A stretch of 18,213 nucleotides of DNA from Acanthamoeba lenticulata (GCA_002179805.1 NAVB01000465.1:1-18213), one strand, 5' to 3'. Positions 1-10,193 are shown, counted from the stretch's first letter. The notes: generated from the sequence alone by a model not told the origin. Program-made: numbers and translations.

Positions 1-15
1 CCCCTCTCTCCACAG

Positions 16-2658
16 GGCTGGGCCACGTAGGGTCGGGGCTGATCTGGTTTATGTGTCGGCACACAAAGTGGTTGGCTTCGGCAGCCACTACAAGAAGCTG
101 TTCCCGGTGCGATCGGCCGAGTACAACGACGCCACGCTGGAGCAGGCCAACAGGCACGCGTCCAGCCTGTCGGCTGACATGGGTGGCACCGAGCTCTTGG
201 CTCCGCTGCGCGACATCCTGTCATCCCCGGCCGACCCGCAGTTCCCGCGCCAGGTCTTTGTTCTGGTATGTGTAGAATGCATGATGAACTGGAAGACGGT
301 GAAGATGACGGCAGCCCCCTCTAATGGATGCGCCACTTGTTCATCATGCTAGACGGACGGCGAGGTGAGCAACACGGCAGAGGTGATCGAGTGCGTGAAA
401 AAGAACGCAAAGGGCACGCGCGTCTTCACGCTCGGCATTGGCTCCGACGCGTCGCCGCAGCTGGTCAACGGCATCGCGACGGCCGGCAAGGGCCACGCCG
501 AGTTCGTGATCTCCGGCGAGCGCATCGAGGCCAAGGTCCTGCGTCAGCTCAAGCGCGCGTTGCAGCCCGTCCTCAAGCTGCCTGCCATCGACTACTCGTC
601 GGCCGCCGCCGTCATCACGCCCAAGTCGCAGACGCCCAAGACACTGCCGGCCGTGTTCGAGGGCGAGCGCGTCATTGGCTACGCCTTCTTCGACACCGCC
701 GACCCGGCGACGTACGTCTACCCACACGTTTATTTTTATATATAAATATATGTTATTATTTTACTTTTCTTTTTAACGACACGTGATGGGCTGACCTGTG
801 GACTCACACACGCACACAGGATCGAGAAGGTGGTGAACGAGGCCGTGCTGCGAGCCAAGACCGACGTGGAGGGCTTCGAGGAGGTCACCTTCAAGCTCGG
901 CGCGTCGTCCAGCTCCACCCGCGAGGGGCAGCTCATCCACCGCCTGGCCGCCCGCTCCCTCGTCCAGTACGCCGCCCTTTATTCTTTATCTTTTATTCCA
1001 TTTCACCAATAATTTTGAAATTCATTCTTTATTTTAATGAAATCATTTACTTTCCCACAGCGAGCTGGAGGAGGCCGACGCCCAGGCCAACAAGGCCACC
1101 ATCACGGAGCTCGCGCTGCGCTACGGCCTCGTGTCGGCCTTCACGTCCTTCGTGGCGACGGCCGCTGGCGACGAAGCGGTCGAGGGCACCATGCGCCGCG
1201 TCGACGTCGGCGAAGAGGCGAAGCTCGCGCGTATCCAGGCTCAAGTGGATGACGTCAGATCGATCATGCATCAGAACATCGGTGAGCGTCATTCCCTCTC
1301 CTCAGCCGCCTTCAACGCACCCTCTTCTTCTTTTTCTTTTTCTTTTTCTTCTCTTTTCCCTTATTCTGGTCCTGCTGGGCTCATCTTCGTCACAACTCGC
1401 GCACCACAGATTCACTGCTGCAGCGGGGCGAACGCCTCGATCTTCTGGTGGAACAGTCGGATACCCTCGCGACCTCCTCCCTCCAGTTCACCCGATCCGC
1501 GCGGTACGTGCGCTTCTTTGGTTTTAGGACTTGTCTGTCTTCTTCTAGGCGCGCGCTGATCGGCGGCGGGAGCAACAGGACTCTGAAGAAGGGCGGCTTT
1601 GGCGGTGGTCTGCTGTCGTCCATCGGCAACGCCTTCTCCTCGCTCGTTGGCGGCGGAGGCCGAAACCGGTTGCATGCAGCCCCCACCAGCTCGGTCCCGT
1701 CCAACTCCGCGGACCTCGTCGATGCGCTCGGCTGTACGTACATTCAACCTCCTCGCCCTCCAGCGCGCGTGTTTTCGGCGCCTGACACCGGTCTCTCTCT
1801 CCCTCTCTTCTCGCCGGGTGTGATCGCGATTGGCCCACATGGCAGCCTCACTGGCCGCGCGACGATCGTCGTCTTTCGCGGCCTCTGCCAGTTCGGGCGA
1901 TGATGATGATGAGGAATGGAGCGATTCCGGCGAAGAAGAGAAGGAGGAGAAGGAGGAGGAGAAGAGGAAGGTCAACGCAATGCCCGATTCGCGCAGCAAG
2001 GCGGACACTTGCTCCCTGATGGACTTTAACGCCGAATTTTCGGCCCCGCCGCCGTGTGCCCCAAGCATGAGCCGCAACTGCGACGACCCGTTCGGCGGCT
2101 TTTCTTCTACGTCAGCGGCACCCGCACCCGCGGCAGCCCCGCTCGCGTATGCGGCGCCAGCGCCGAAGGCAGAGGGTGCGGCACGCAACTCGTTTGTGTT
2201 GCGGCCAGTAGCGGCAGCGGGGCCCGCGCCCGCGCCCGCGTACACGGCCTCGATGCGCCCGCTCGACCGGCTGGTGCACCACCAGAAGGCCAGCGGCTGC
2301 TGGGCGCTCAACGACGCCCTGGCGCAGGCCGTCCAGCGCGACCTGGCCGCGCTCACGGGCTCGGTCCCGGCGGGCGTGTCCAGCGAGGCCTGGGCCACCG
2401 CCCTCGCGCTCGCGGCCCTCGAAGCCCAGTTTGCCGCCGAGAAGGAGGTGCGTCTCTGCCGAATGACTCATCGCCATCGTCGTCATGTGCTGTGGACGAC
2501 TCACTGGCGCCTCAAACCCACATCCACAACAACAGGAGTGGGAGATGCTGGCGACCAAGGCCAAGAGGTGGCTCGCGCGGGAGATCAAGCAGTCGGAGGG
2601 CCTCTCGGTGGACGCCCTCGTGGCGCAGGCGGCCGCCTTCCTGGCCACCAAGGCTTGA
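16..2658 (+). CDS. VIT/VWA5A-PARP4-type von Willebrand A protein with embedded R-SNARE motif (5' partial)
   Basis: Proposed exons are 16-265, 353-711, 820-966, 1061-1281, 1410-1503, 1549-1733, 1846-2447 and 2536-2658 (TGA); all junctions agree in phase. About 660 residues are visible and the 5' end lies outside the window. The first part is the C-terminal half of a VWA domain: VVGFGS, the MIDAS threonine in GGTELLAPL, and the MIDAS aspartate in TDGEVSN, which is split by an intron. VWA5A/inter-alpha-inhibitor-like sequence follows, including LALRYGLVSAFTSFVA. A complete R-SNARE motif starts at QAQVDDVRSIM and has the zero-layer arginine in LLQRGERL (exons 4-6). After it come a Gly-rich stretch, an acidic Lys/Glu tract, a Pro/Ala-rich linker, and the WATALALAALE and EWEMLATKA C-terminal block typical of VWA5A/PARP4. 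No membrane segment follows the SNARE motif, so the protein is probably cytosolic or peripheral. Function is not established. The first acceptor could be at 15 (used here) or about 69. Confidence 0.85.
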
Positions 2659-2774
2659 ACCTTCACGCGTATGATGTGCGTGAGCTCGCGGGTCATTGTT
2701 GGGAAGTAAAGGGCACAGCCGTTGGATGTTTTGTTATTGTATTCGAGACTTCACTCACGTGGGCCACGTTATGA
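2659..2774. other. Convergent 3' intergenic spacer
   Basis: This 116-bp gap separates the stop codon of the VWA-SNARE gene from that of the Ras gene. It must hold both 3' UTRs or their overlap. I see no canonical AATAAA on either strand. An E-box-like CACGTG lies at about 2757-2762. Confidence 0.5.
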
Positions 2775-4229
2775 TCACATGACGAGGCACTTCCGCTTCT
2801 TCTCGTCCGCTGTGTCCTTGGCGTCCTTCTTTGTGTCCTTCTCGGCCTGCTGCACCTTGAGCATGCTCTTGACCAGGTCCGCAAAGACCTCGTGGATGTT
2901 GAGGCCCGTGCGGGCCGACGTCTCGTAGAAGGACGAGTTCCATTTCCGGGCAAGCGCTTCCCCCTCTGAGGTCTTCACTTGCCTCTCCGTCTCCTGGTCG
3001 GCCTGTATATGTGGCCACACCATCACCATCATCACCATCATCACCATCATCACCATGATGAAGGGGGTGACGTCAGACACACCACCCCCATCACGCCGCC
3101 TTGAAGGGCGAGCAACCCACCTTGTTGCCCACCAGCACGATCGGATACTGGCCCACGTGATCGTCGATGCCTTTGGCTCTGCGCACAACAACAACAACAA
3201 CAATGGTGTCGTAACACCTCCCCTGCGATCAGGAGTGATGATGGTGATGATGATGACCGGGGGGACGAATGCGGTACCGGAGGATGGAGGTCCGGAAATC
3301 GGGGACCACCTCAAACGACTCGAGCAACGCGATGCTGTACACTATGATGAATCCCTGCAGGAGGAAGAGGAAGAGGAAGGAGCAGAAGCACGATGAGGCG
3401 ACGTCCTGCGCAGGGCCTCAGTTGAATTGCGGTACGTACCTGTCCCCGCCGGATGTAAATCTCTCGAATCGCTGAAAACTCCTCCTGCCCCGCCGTGTCG
3501 AGTATGTCCTGCGCGTGCATATGTGTTTGTGTGTTTGTTGGTGAGCAAGCTCGAGTGAGCGACAAGACCGGAAGACGAGAGAGAGAAGGGAGACGCACGA
3601 GCATGATGGGCTGCTTTGTCCCGATATCGAACTGTCGTCGGTAGCTGTTTTCTGCTCTCACGGAACGTGGGCGCACACACATGCGTAAGGGTGAGCCAGA
3701 GAGCGCGCGCGAGGAGGCGGAGGCCATCTCCACGGCACGGCTGTATGGCGCGGGGAGGCGCGTACCGATGGTTGGGTCGTAGTCTACGTAGGCAGCAGAG
3801 AAAGACACACAAGGAGCCACAACACGAGAAGACGCACGAACATGCACACAACGCGGCCAAGCGAGAAGAACGAAGAAATACACATACGGCGGCGAGGAAG
3901 AGGCAAGAATGAGTGACGAGACCACCACCAGGTTTGGTGGTGAGGAGTTTCAGCGAGAGAGGGCACCTTCGATAAACTCGTGGCCCAAGAAGCGCATGGT
4001 CATTGCAGACTTGCCCACGCCACCATCTCCGAGGATAACCTGGGAGCCCAACACAAAGTTTAGATCGACAAAGATCGACCCCTTGCCCCCCCCCCCTCTC
4101 TGCCGCTTTACTCTTTCAAAGATCGAAAGCGAAGGCGTTGGCAGCAGGCATGACGCCCTGAGCGTCGTTGAAAATAAGAAGGAAGGAAGGGAAAGGAGCT
4201 GCGGGGCGTACGATGCGCAGAAGCACCAT
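2775..4229 (-). CDS. Ras-family small GTPase with CaaX box
   Basis: Proposed exons, 5' to 3' on the minus strand: 4229-4212, 4039-3967, 3783-3766, 3651-3599, 3508-3440, 3354-3278, 3178-3121, 3002-2775. They sum to 594 nt, or 197 residues, and every junction is phase-consistent. The protein starts MVLLRIVILGDGGVGKS (G1 loop with normal glycines at Ras positions 12 and 13). It continues with switch I YDPTIENSY, G3 DTAGQEEFSAI (catalytic Gln present), G4 NKAD formed across an intron, G5 ETSAR, and a basic tail ending CLVM, a farnesyl-type CaaX box. It should be a prenylated, membrane-attached GTP switch. The effector loop has Asn where Ras/Rap have Asp38. Rheb also has Asn there, but the P-loop is Ras-like and not Rheb-like. 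Two exons are only 18 nt; the one at 3766-3783 encodes the switch I core. The start codon rests on the match of MVLLRI to the first Ras beta strand. Confidence 0.9.
3021..3056. repeat. Four tandem copies of a 9-mer (CATCACCAT)
   Basis: Four perfect head-to-tail copies of CATCACCAT lie in the intron before the last Ras exon, next to the acceptor at 3003-3004. Related ATG/ATC-rich sequence recurs at 3237-3257 in the neighbouring intron. Probably a simple intronic minisatellite. Confidence 0.9.
3186..3203. repeat. (CAA)6 microsatellite
   Basis: Six CAA units lie just upstream (minus-strand sense) of the acceptor of the Ras exon 3178-3121. On the transcript strand this is a TTG run forming part of the 3' splice-site tract. 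Confidence 0.85.
4086..4096. repeat. C11 homopolymer in Ras intron 1
   Basis: Eleven consecutive C bases (G11 on the Ras transcript) lie inside the first intron, outside any exon. A length error here would not affect the protein model. Confidence 0.85.
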
Positions 4230-4578
4230 CTACCGCGACAACAATCAACGGCCGTCGACGGGCCCTCCTCGAGTTTGTGTTGAGTACGCGAAATGAACAC
4301 ACCAACCCCAAAAAAGAAACACAACAAGAAATTCGGGGCCGCGGAGCTCAGGACCGTTGCCGGACCACAAAAGCAAGAAGGCTTGGGTGTTGCCGACAAC
4401 GGAGACCACGTGGAGCGCAGACGGATACCAGATCACCAAGAAGAAGAAGACGAACAACGGTCTGATGGTGATGGTGATCATGTTTGTTGAAAGACACAAC
4501 GTTGTCGTTGGAGTATTTGTACACTGCAGGAGTGGTGAAGCAAAACAAAAAGCAAATAAAACAAAACAAAAAGCCGGC
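4230..4578 (-). promoter_or_regulatory. FLCN 3' flank and Ras promoter region
   Basis: This 349-bp stretch lies between the FLCN stop and the Ras ATG, both on the minus strand. It must contain the FLCN terminator and the Ras promoter. Near the FLCN stop, at about 4547-4575, an A-rich AAAACAAAAAGC-like element occurs twice (T-rich on the transcript strand). I see no clear TATA box and no other gene. Confidence 0.5.
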
Positions 4579-7500
4579 TCAGGCCGTCGGCGAGTAGATC
4601 GAAGCGGTGCGCGAGAAGGAGGACGAGCTCTGCGGGCTCTGGAGGAGGACATGGCCCACGAAGGTGGCCGACCGCGTGGGCGCATAGGGCACCGACGCCG
4701 TCGCCGCCCGCGCCGTGGAGGTCGACCCCAGCTGCTGCTGCTGCGTCGCCATCAGTCGCAGCAGCCCCAAGTTGTGCCGCAGCCCTATGCGCGCATGATC
4801 GTGTGTGCGTGAGCCCAAGCGTGGCCCGGCGATGGCGAGGACGGACGAACAAACGAACGAACGAACAAACGGGCGGGCGCGTACCGGTGGTCCAATAGCG
4901 GAGAACCGGGAGGTCAACTTCGAGAAGGCCCGTGGCGCTGAGGAAGGTCAGGAGGCGCGCGTCGCGCTCGCCCTCGACAAGCCGCGCCACCGTGAAGAAG
5001 GCCTTGGCCCGGCTGCTCCACGCGTGGCGGATGGCCTGCAGCCGCTGCGTCTCGAACCGGCGCGGCAGGTTGAGGCACAGCACCGACACCACCTCGGCCG
5101 ACAGCGTGCTCATCGCGCCCTCCTGCATTCAACAGCAACAACGGTGATGATGAGATGATGCTGATGACGAGCCTCCCTTGCGCGGGTCGGCTGGCCAGCC
5201 GAGGCTTGGGCGTACCATCTGGGCGTGGCACTGGTACCGGTAGGACGTCCACGCGTGAGGGACGCTGCGCGGCGACATGGCCATTGCTGGCGACGACGAA
5301 GACGAGGATGAGGATGAGGATGAGGATGAGGATGAGGATGAGGATGAGGATGAGGATGAGGATGAGGATGAGGATGAGGATGAGGATGAGGATGAAGAGG
5401 AAGATGGTCGTGGCGGAGGCGAGAGAGAGAAGAGGGCCGAAGAGGAAGAAGAAGTGGTGGAGGCAGCTGGTGGCAACAGGCTGGCAGAGGGGGAGCTGAG
5501 GAGGCGCGGGTTCGGAAGGATGTCGATGAGCGCGTAGGTGTTGGACGCGATGTAGTCCGGCACAGCGACGTCGCGCGACACGCCCAAGAAGTTGAACTCC
5601 CAGCTCTCGTGGTAGGCCTCCGTCTCCCAGCTCCGCACCTTGGCGCACCGCTCCGGCACCAGCTCCTGCACCGCCACGTCAGCAACGACGACAACAACGA
5701 CGAAGATGACGATGATGATGATGAAAGAGGAGGACGAACGGTGAGGAGACGCAGGATGGAGGCGACGAGCGGGCGGCACTCGCCGCGAACGATGACTTGG
5801 TTTCCGTACAGGACGTTGCACAGGAGGGCGTTGAACTTGCCCGGCCCGAGCGCATGCATGAGCTGCTGTAGCGTCTCAAACACAACGACCCCCTTTGCTT
5901 CCTCCTCTCCGTCCTCCTCTTCTCGCTGCTCCTCGTGCGTTCCGTCCCTTCACGCCACCCAACCCAATATTTTAGAAACAAATATTCTACATTCTTGAAC
6001 ATAAATAATTTGAATTAAAAAGAAATAAAAGGTACCGCAGGTCGGGGGAGAGGAAGGAGAAGACGGGAGAAGAAGGCTGGCCTACGCCCGCCGTAGAGAC
6101 CTCGCTCACAGCCAGCGCCGATGAAGATGACGAAGATGATGATGACAGTGAAGTGAAAGTGGGCGAAGAGAACGTTGCGGTGTAGAAGGGCTGGATGGGC
6201 GAGAGCAGGTGCTGGCGCGCCCACTGCTGGAGGACCCACGCAAACGAGGCATGGAGCCGGCCCGGCAGCTGCTGGTCCTTGAGCAGCGCGTCCAGCCCGC
6301 GCAGCGGCGCGTTGGCGTGGATCTGCCGTCGTCGAAACGCGCCTGCGCAAGTCGCAATAGAGAGAGGGGCGAGACTCAGGGCCGCGCTCGAGGGGGAGAG
6401 AGAAAAAGAGGGCTGGGGATGGGCGCTCGTCGTACCAGGGCCGGTGGGAAAATTGGTGCGCGAGCGAAGAGGGCTTACCCCGCTGGGCGACGCGCCCGAA
6501 GGCGCCTGCGCGTTCTTTGAAATAAGAGTGATCCACCACCAAGATGACGACGAATCGGGTGAGCAACTCTGATTACGGATTGGCGGAGAAGGGAGGGGCG
6601 GAGCGCACCTGCTGAGCCTGCTGACGCTCCTTCTCCTCTGTCTCCTGCTGGAAGATGGCGGCCGACTTGGCCTGCAGGTCTTTGACGACGCCCTTCACGC
6701 TCCTGCGAAGGGGAAAACGCATGAGGCCCGACTCTCAATATCAATGCGGCACGAGAGAGCGTGAGGCGTGGAGGAGGGTGATGTACGCACCCGACGAGGA
6801 AGTCGGTAGAGGCCAGAAGCGAGGCCTGGGGCGCGAGGAACAGGATGCCGTACCACCGCACGAAGCCGCGGGCCTGCAGATCGTGCACTTTGAACACGTA
6901 CGACAGGCAAAAGCCATTTTCCTGTCATCGACAGAGGCAGAGTCGTCAGCACTCACACATAGAGGAAGACTCGCTGGTCTCGAAAGTGAAAGCGAAGAGA
7001 GGAAGCGCCTCACCTCATCGCCAAAGAACATGGGACCCTCGCGCCCGGGGCTGAACTCGCACGAGAGCGCTCGCACGCAGGCCGTCCGTATGCGCGCGTA
7101 AGTCGCCGCCGGGTAGCGCGTCGTGATAAAATACGTCCCTGTGCAACCCATCCAACCAGCAAGCCATCGTGTCAGTCAAACGCCGCTGCGCACGACAGGC
7201 GGGCGTCGGCACCATTGTTATCGTCGACAGAAAAGAAGCCTGAGTCGCTCGGGAGCGCGTGGCACGAGGGGCACGCTGGAGTGCTGCGTCGACCGCTCGA
7301 TGAAGATGCCGAGGATGATGACGAGGCGCCGCTGGCGCTGCGGCTGGTGGCGCGCATCGAGTCCGTGGGCAGAATGGCTGACGAGGCCACGTCGAGCTTG
7401 AGAATGGGCGCGTTCGTAGTCGAGCGCGCCAGCGCGGCTCCGGCCTGGCCCGACGTCAGCGGGAATGCCCACGCGCGGCCTGGCGGGCTGCACACGGCAG

Positions 7501-8219
7501 AAGCCGCCACCGTCGGAGACGACGATGATGGAGCAGTAGCACTCGCTCCGTGCACGTCCTGCTCTCTGTCGGTATTGCATGCGGCCAGTTAGGTTCTGTT
7601 GATCCCGTCTTGCAAGTGGGTGATAGAGATCGACGTACTGCTCGGAGGAAGAAGAGGACGATGACGAAGTGGAAGATGACGAAGAAGATGACGTGGGTTG
7701 AATGAGTTGCGTGCAGAAGAGGACCGAAGGACCATGCAGCTCGCAAAAGTGGGCGAGGACAAACATCGGGTTGAGCGTCGCGCTGCCGCTCTCGTCCCCG
7801 TCTGCCGTAGAAGCACTCGTGGGCACCGCCGCAACTACGCGCGCCGAGCGGCTCGCCGCACGCGCCGTTGTAGGAACGGCCGCGTCGCGCGCGGAAGCGT
7901 CCTTCACGCTTGCGGTTTCTGCTTCGCGGCCTTTGGCAACGGGCGTGGGAGACATTGCAAGAGGTTGAGGCTTGGCGTCAGGCGGACAATTAGCGCTAAT
8001 CCCTACTTGATTTTCCGCCACAGTGCATGAGGCGTCGCCGGATTTGCCTTCTGTGGAACTGGTTGACGCTGGTAGTGGGGTATTTACAGAGCCTTGTGGT
8101 GAATTGGTGGCAACGTTATGATTTTGGTTGTGCGTTTCTCCCACCTCTGTCCCTTCTGCAAGATTTAAAGATGTTCCATCTTCAGGCAAGAGCGTGATGG
8201 CACCCTCGCTGCCTCCCAT
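4579..8219 (-). CDS. FLCN: Folliculin (FLCN) homologue
   Basis: Proposed exons (minus strand): 8219-7639, 7565-7213, 7138-7014, 6921-6791, 6702-6609, 6566-6479 (uncertain start), 6342-6036, 5947-5740, 5665-5216, 5122-4885, 4784-4579; about 926 residues. Folliculin blocks appear in order: [92 protein letters not shown], and C-terminal YWTTGLRHNL. That gives an N-terminal longin domain followed by a DENN domain. In animals and yeast, folliculin is a GAP for RagC/D-type GTPases at the lysosome or vacuole and controls TORC1. The human catalytic Arg164 is matched by Arg about 371, in QARGFVRWY. About 151 low-complexity residues precede the longin domain; an in-frame TAG upstream of the ATG supports the start at 8219, though the Met just before FVLAHF is an alternative. 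A Ser38 run interrupts the DENN domain. The exon 5-6 junction is not settled. Confidence 0.88.
4847..4870. repeat. (RAAC)6 tetranucleotide repeat
   Basis: Six GAAC/AAAC units lie inside the last FLCN intron, close to its donor at 4883-4884. It is non-coding in the gene model. Confidence 0.8.
5291..5404 (-). repeat. Hexanucleotide minisatellite translated as Ser38 in FLCN
   Basis: Fourteen perfect GATGAG units (5307-5390, plus strand) with imperfect flanks lie inside FLCN exon 9. In the FLCN frame each minus-strand unit reads TCA TCC, so the tract gives 38 consecutive serines (about residues 717-754). The frame is open on both sides and continues into [10 protein letters not shown], which corresponds to the KYEFVV strand of human FLCN after a flexible loop. 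Other frames would give Asp-Glu or His-Pro runs, but they do not connect to conserved sequence. Confidence 0.85.
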
Positions 8220-8531
8220 TTCACGTTTCTTCTAGACTTTACGCTTTCCTTCCGCCTCAGCACGCCATGCTCAGGCTCACTTGTTCGTGCTTTGCAAATC
8301 GATGGGCACGGGTTGGGCTCAACGTTTTTTCCCAGGGCGAGCACTTTTTCGCACCAGCCCACACCAAACCACCAGCTTTTTTCCCGGGGGCGAACGGGGC
8401 GACAACTGAAAACAACACACCAACCCTTGTCGGCACACGCCTTCTGCTTTTCTTCTTTGGCCCCCGGAGGAGGAAGGATTCCATCAACGAGCAAACTCAG
8501 ATTCTAGATTCTAAACGACACACACGAAAAG
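8220..8531. promoter_or_regulatory. Bidirectional promoter between FLCN and PNO1
   Basis: The two divergent start codons are 312 bp apart, so both 5' UTRs and promoters share this segment. It holds an imperfect direct repeat, TTTTTTCCCAGGGCGA at 8325-8340 and TTTTTTCCCGGGGGCGA at 8377-8393. Which gene it serves is unknown. No convincing TATA box or additional ORF is visible. Confidence 0.55.
8325..8393. repeat. Imperfect direct repeat TTTTTTCCC(A/GG)GGGCGA
   Basis: The two copies, at 8325-8340 and 8377-8393, start 52 bp apart in the FLCN/PNO1 intergenic space. They differ only in the middle (A against GG). Placement in a divergent promoter makes a factor-binding site plausible, but this is inference. 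Confidence 0.7.
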
Positions 8532-9197
8532 ATGGAACACATGGACGACGGTATGGAGGTGGTAGAGGTCACCCCTGAGGTGGCTACCCTCCCCGACTCC
8601 ACGGGCGGCCCGCGCTTTGCCCCGCTGGCGGCGATAGATATGGCCGGAGGCGAAACGGAGCTGAGGAAGGTGCCTGTGCCTCAGCATCGATTGACGCCCC
8701 TGCGCAATGCTTGGGAGAGCATCTACACGCCTCTTGTCACCCACATGAAGCTCCAGGTGCGCTTCAACACCAAGACAAGGAACGTGGAGCTCAAGACCTC
8801 TGAGCACACGGAGGACATTGCCGCCCTTCAGCGAGGCACCGATTTTGTTCGAGCGTTCATCCTCGGCTTTGATTTGAACGACGCCATGGCCTTGCTCCGC
8901 CTGGATGACCTCTTCATCGACACATTCGAGATCGAGGACGTGAAGATGCTCAAGGGCGATCACCTTTCGCGAGCGATCGGCCGTATTGCCGGCAAGGACG
9001 GCAAGACCAAGTTCGCCATTGAAAACGCCACACGAACGCGTATCGTGCTGGCCGACAGACACGTTCACATTCTTGGTTCGTTCAACAACATCAAGGTCGC
9101 CCGCGATGCCGTGGTGAGCCTCATTCTCGGCTCTCCTCCCGGCAAGGTGTACGCCAAGCTGCGAGACGTTTCCGCTCGCCTGAATGAGCGATTCTAA
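8532..9197 (+). CDS. PNO1: RNA-binding ribosome assembly factor PNO1/Dim2 (KH domain)
   Basis: Intronless, 221 residues, ending TAA. The acidic N-terminus (MEHMDDGMEVVEV) and the core match eukaryotic PNO1: RKVPVPQHRLTPLRNAWE, VELKTSEHTEDIAALQ, DFVRAFILGFDLNDAMALLR, then the KH-type segment LKGDHLSRAIGRIAGKDGKT and TRTRIVLADRHVHILGSF, and C-terminal LILGSPPGKVY. PNO1/Dim2 binds the 3' end of 18S pre-rRNA, recruits the Dim1 methyltransferase and regulates Nob1 cleavage during 40S maturation. The length is near the family norm (about 250 in human, with a longer N-tail). The start is the first ATG after the AAAAG context and gives a family-like acidic tail. In this window only this gene and H3 lack introns. 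Confidence 0.97.
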   Translation: MEHMDDGMEVVEVTPEVATLPDSTGGPRFAPLAAIDMAGGETELRKVPVPQHRLTPLRNAWESIYTPLVTHMKLQVRFNTKTRNVELKTSEHTEDIAALQRGTDFVRAFILGFDLNDAMALLRLDDLFIDTFEIEDVKMLKGDHLSRAIGRIAGKDGKTKFAIENATRTRIVLADRHVHILGSFNNIKVARDAVVSLILGSPPGKVYAKLRDVSARLNERF

Positions 9198-9492
9198 AAC
9201 ACGATTTTTTGTCCACAAGAAACTCTTGCAACGGTCAGGCAGTAACGTTGTTGGCTTGGGGCCACAGAAGCCCGCTGTTTGGAGAGTTTGTGTGGGCAAG
9301 CTGCCCTTCGCCAGGGAAAGAGTGCAGGCTCTTTCGCTGCAAAAAAGTTTGCATGGCGAAGTGAATGAAACTAGCCGAATGGTCGTTGGGTATGATGTTT
9401 TTTATTGTTTGTTCGTGGACTCTCTGAATCACTCTCACCCGCCTCTCTTCTGTACAAAGCGAAAAACTCTGCTGCGCAGATGACGTGTCCAT
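9198..9492. other. Convergent 3' spacer between PNO1 and histone H3
   Basis: This 295-bp gap must hold the 3' UTRs of two convergent genes. A minus-strand AATAAA for H3 lies at 9401-9406. I recognise no plus-strand poly(A) signal for PNO1 and no other gene. Confidence 0.55.
9401..9406 (-). terminator. AATAAA poly(A) signal for histone H3
   Basis: TTTATT on the plus strand is AATAAA on the minus strand, about 87 nt past the H3 stop codon. No animal-type histone stem-loop is seen between stop and signal. A polyadenylated H3 mRNA is therefore likely. Confidence 0.6.

Positions 9493-10193
<701 letters not shown>

Noticed and set aside
344..727. Minus-strand ORF over the VWA exon
   Set aside because: It is a shadow of the conserved plus-strand VWA coding sequence.
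1412..2398. Minus-strand ORF of 328 codons
   Set aside because: It is antisense to VWA-SNARE exons, has no recognisable domain, and owes its length to GC-rich codon shadowing.
3021..3056. Possible CRISPR-like or regulatory array
   Set aside because: Short 9-bp units without spacers inside an intron; a simple tandem repeat.
5277..5537. Plus-strand ORF with a long Asp-Glu repeat
   Set aside because: It is the antisense reading of the FLCN Ser repeat. Only the minus strand links conserved folliculin blocks on both sides.
9477..9492. Possible histone 3' stem-loop (CTGCGCAG)
   Set aside because: Only a short palindrome without the conserved histone stem-loop sequence, and an AATAAA lies downstream.
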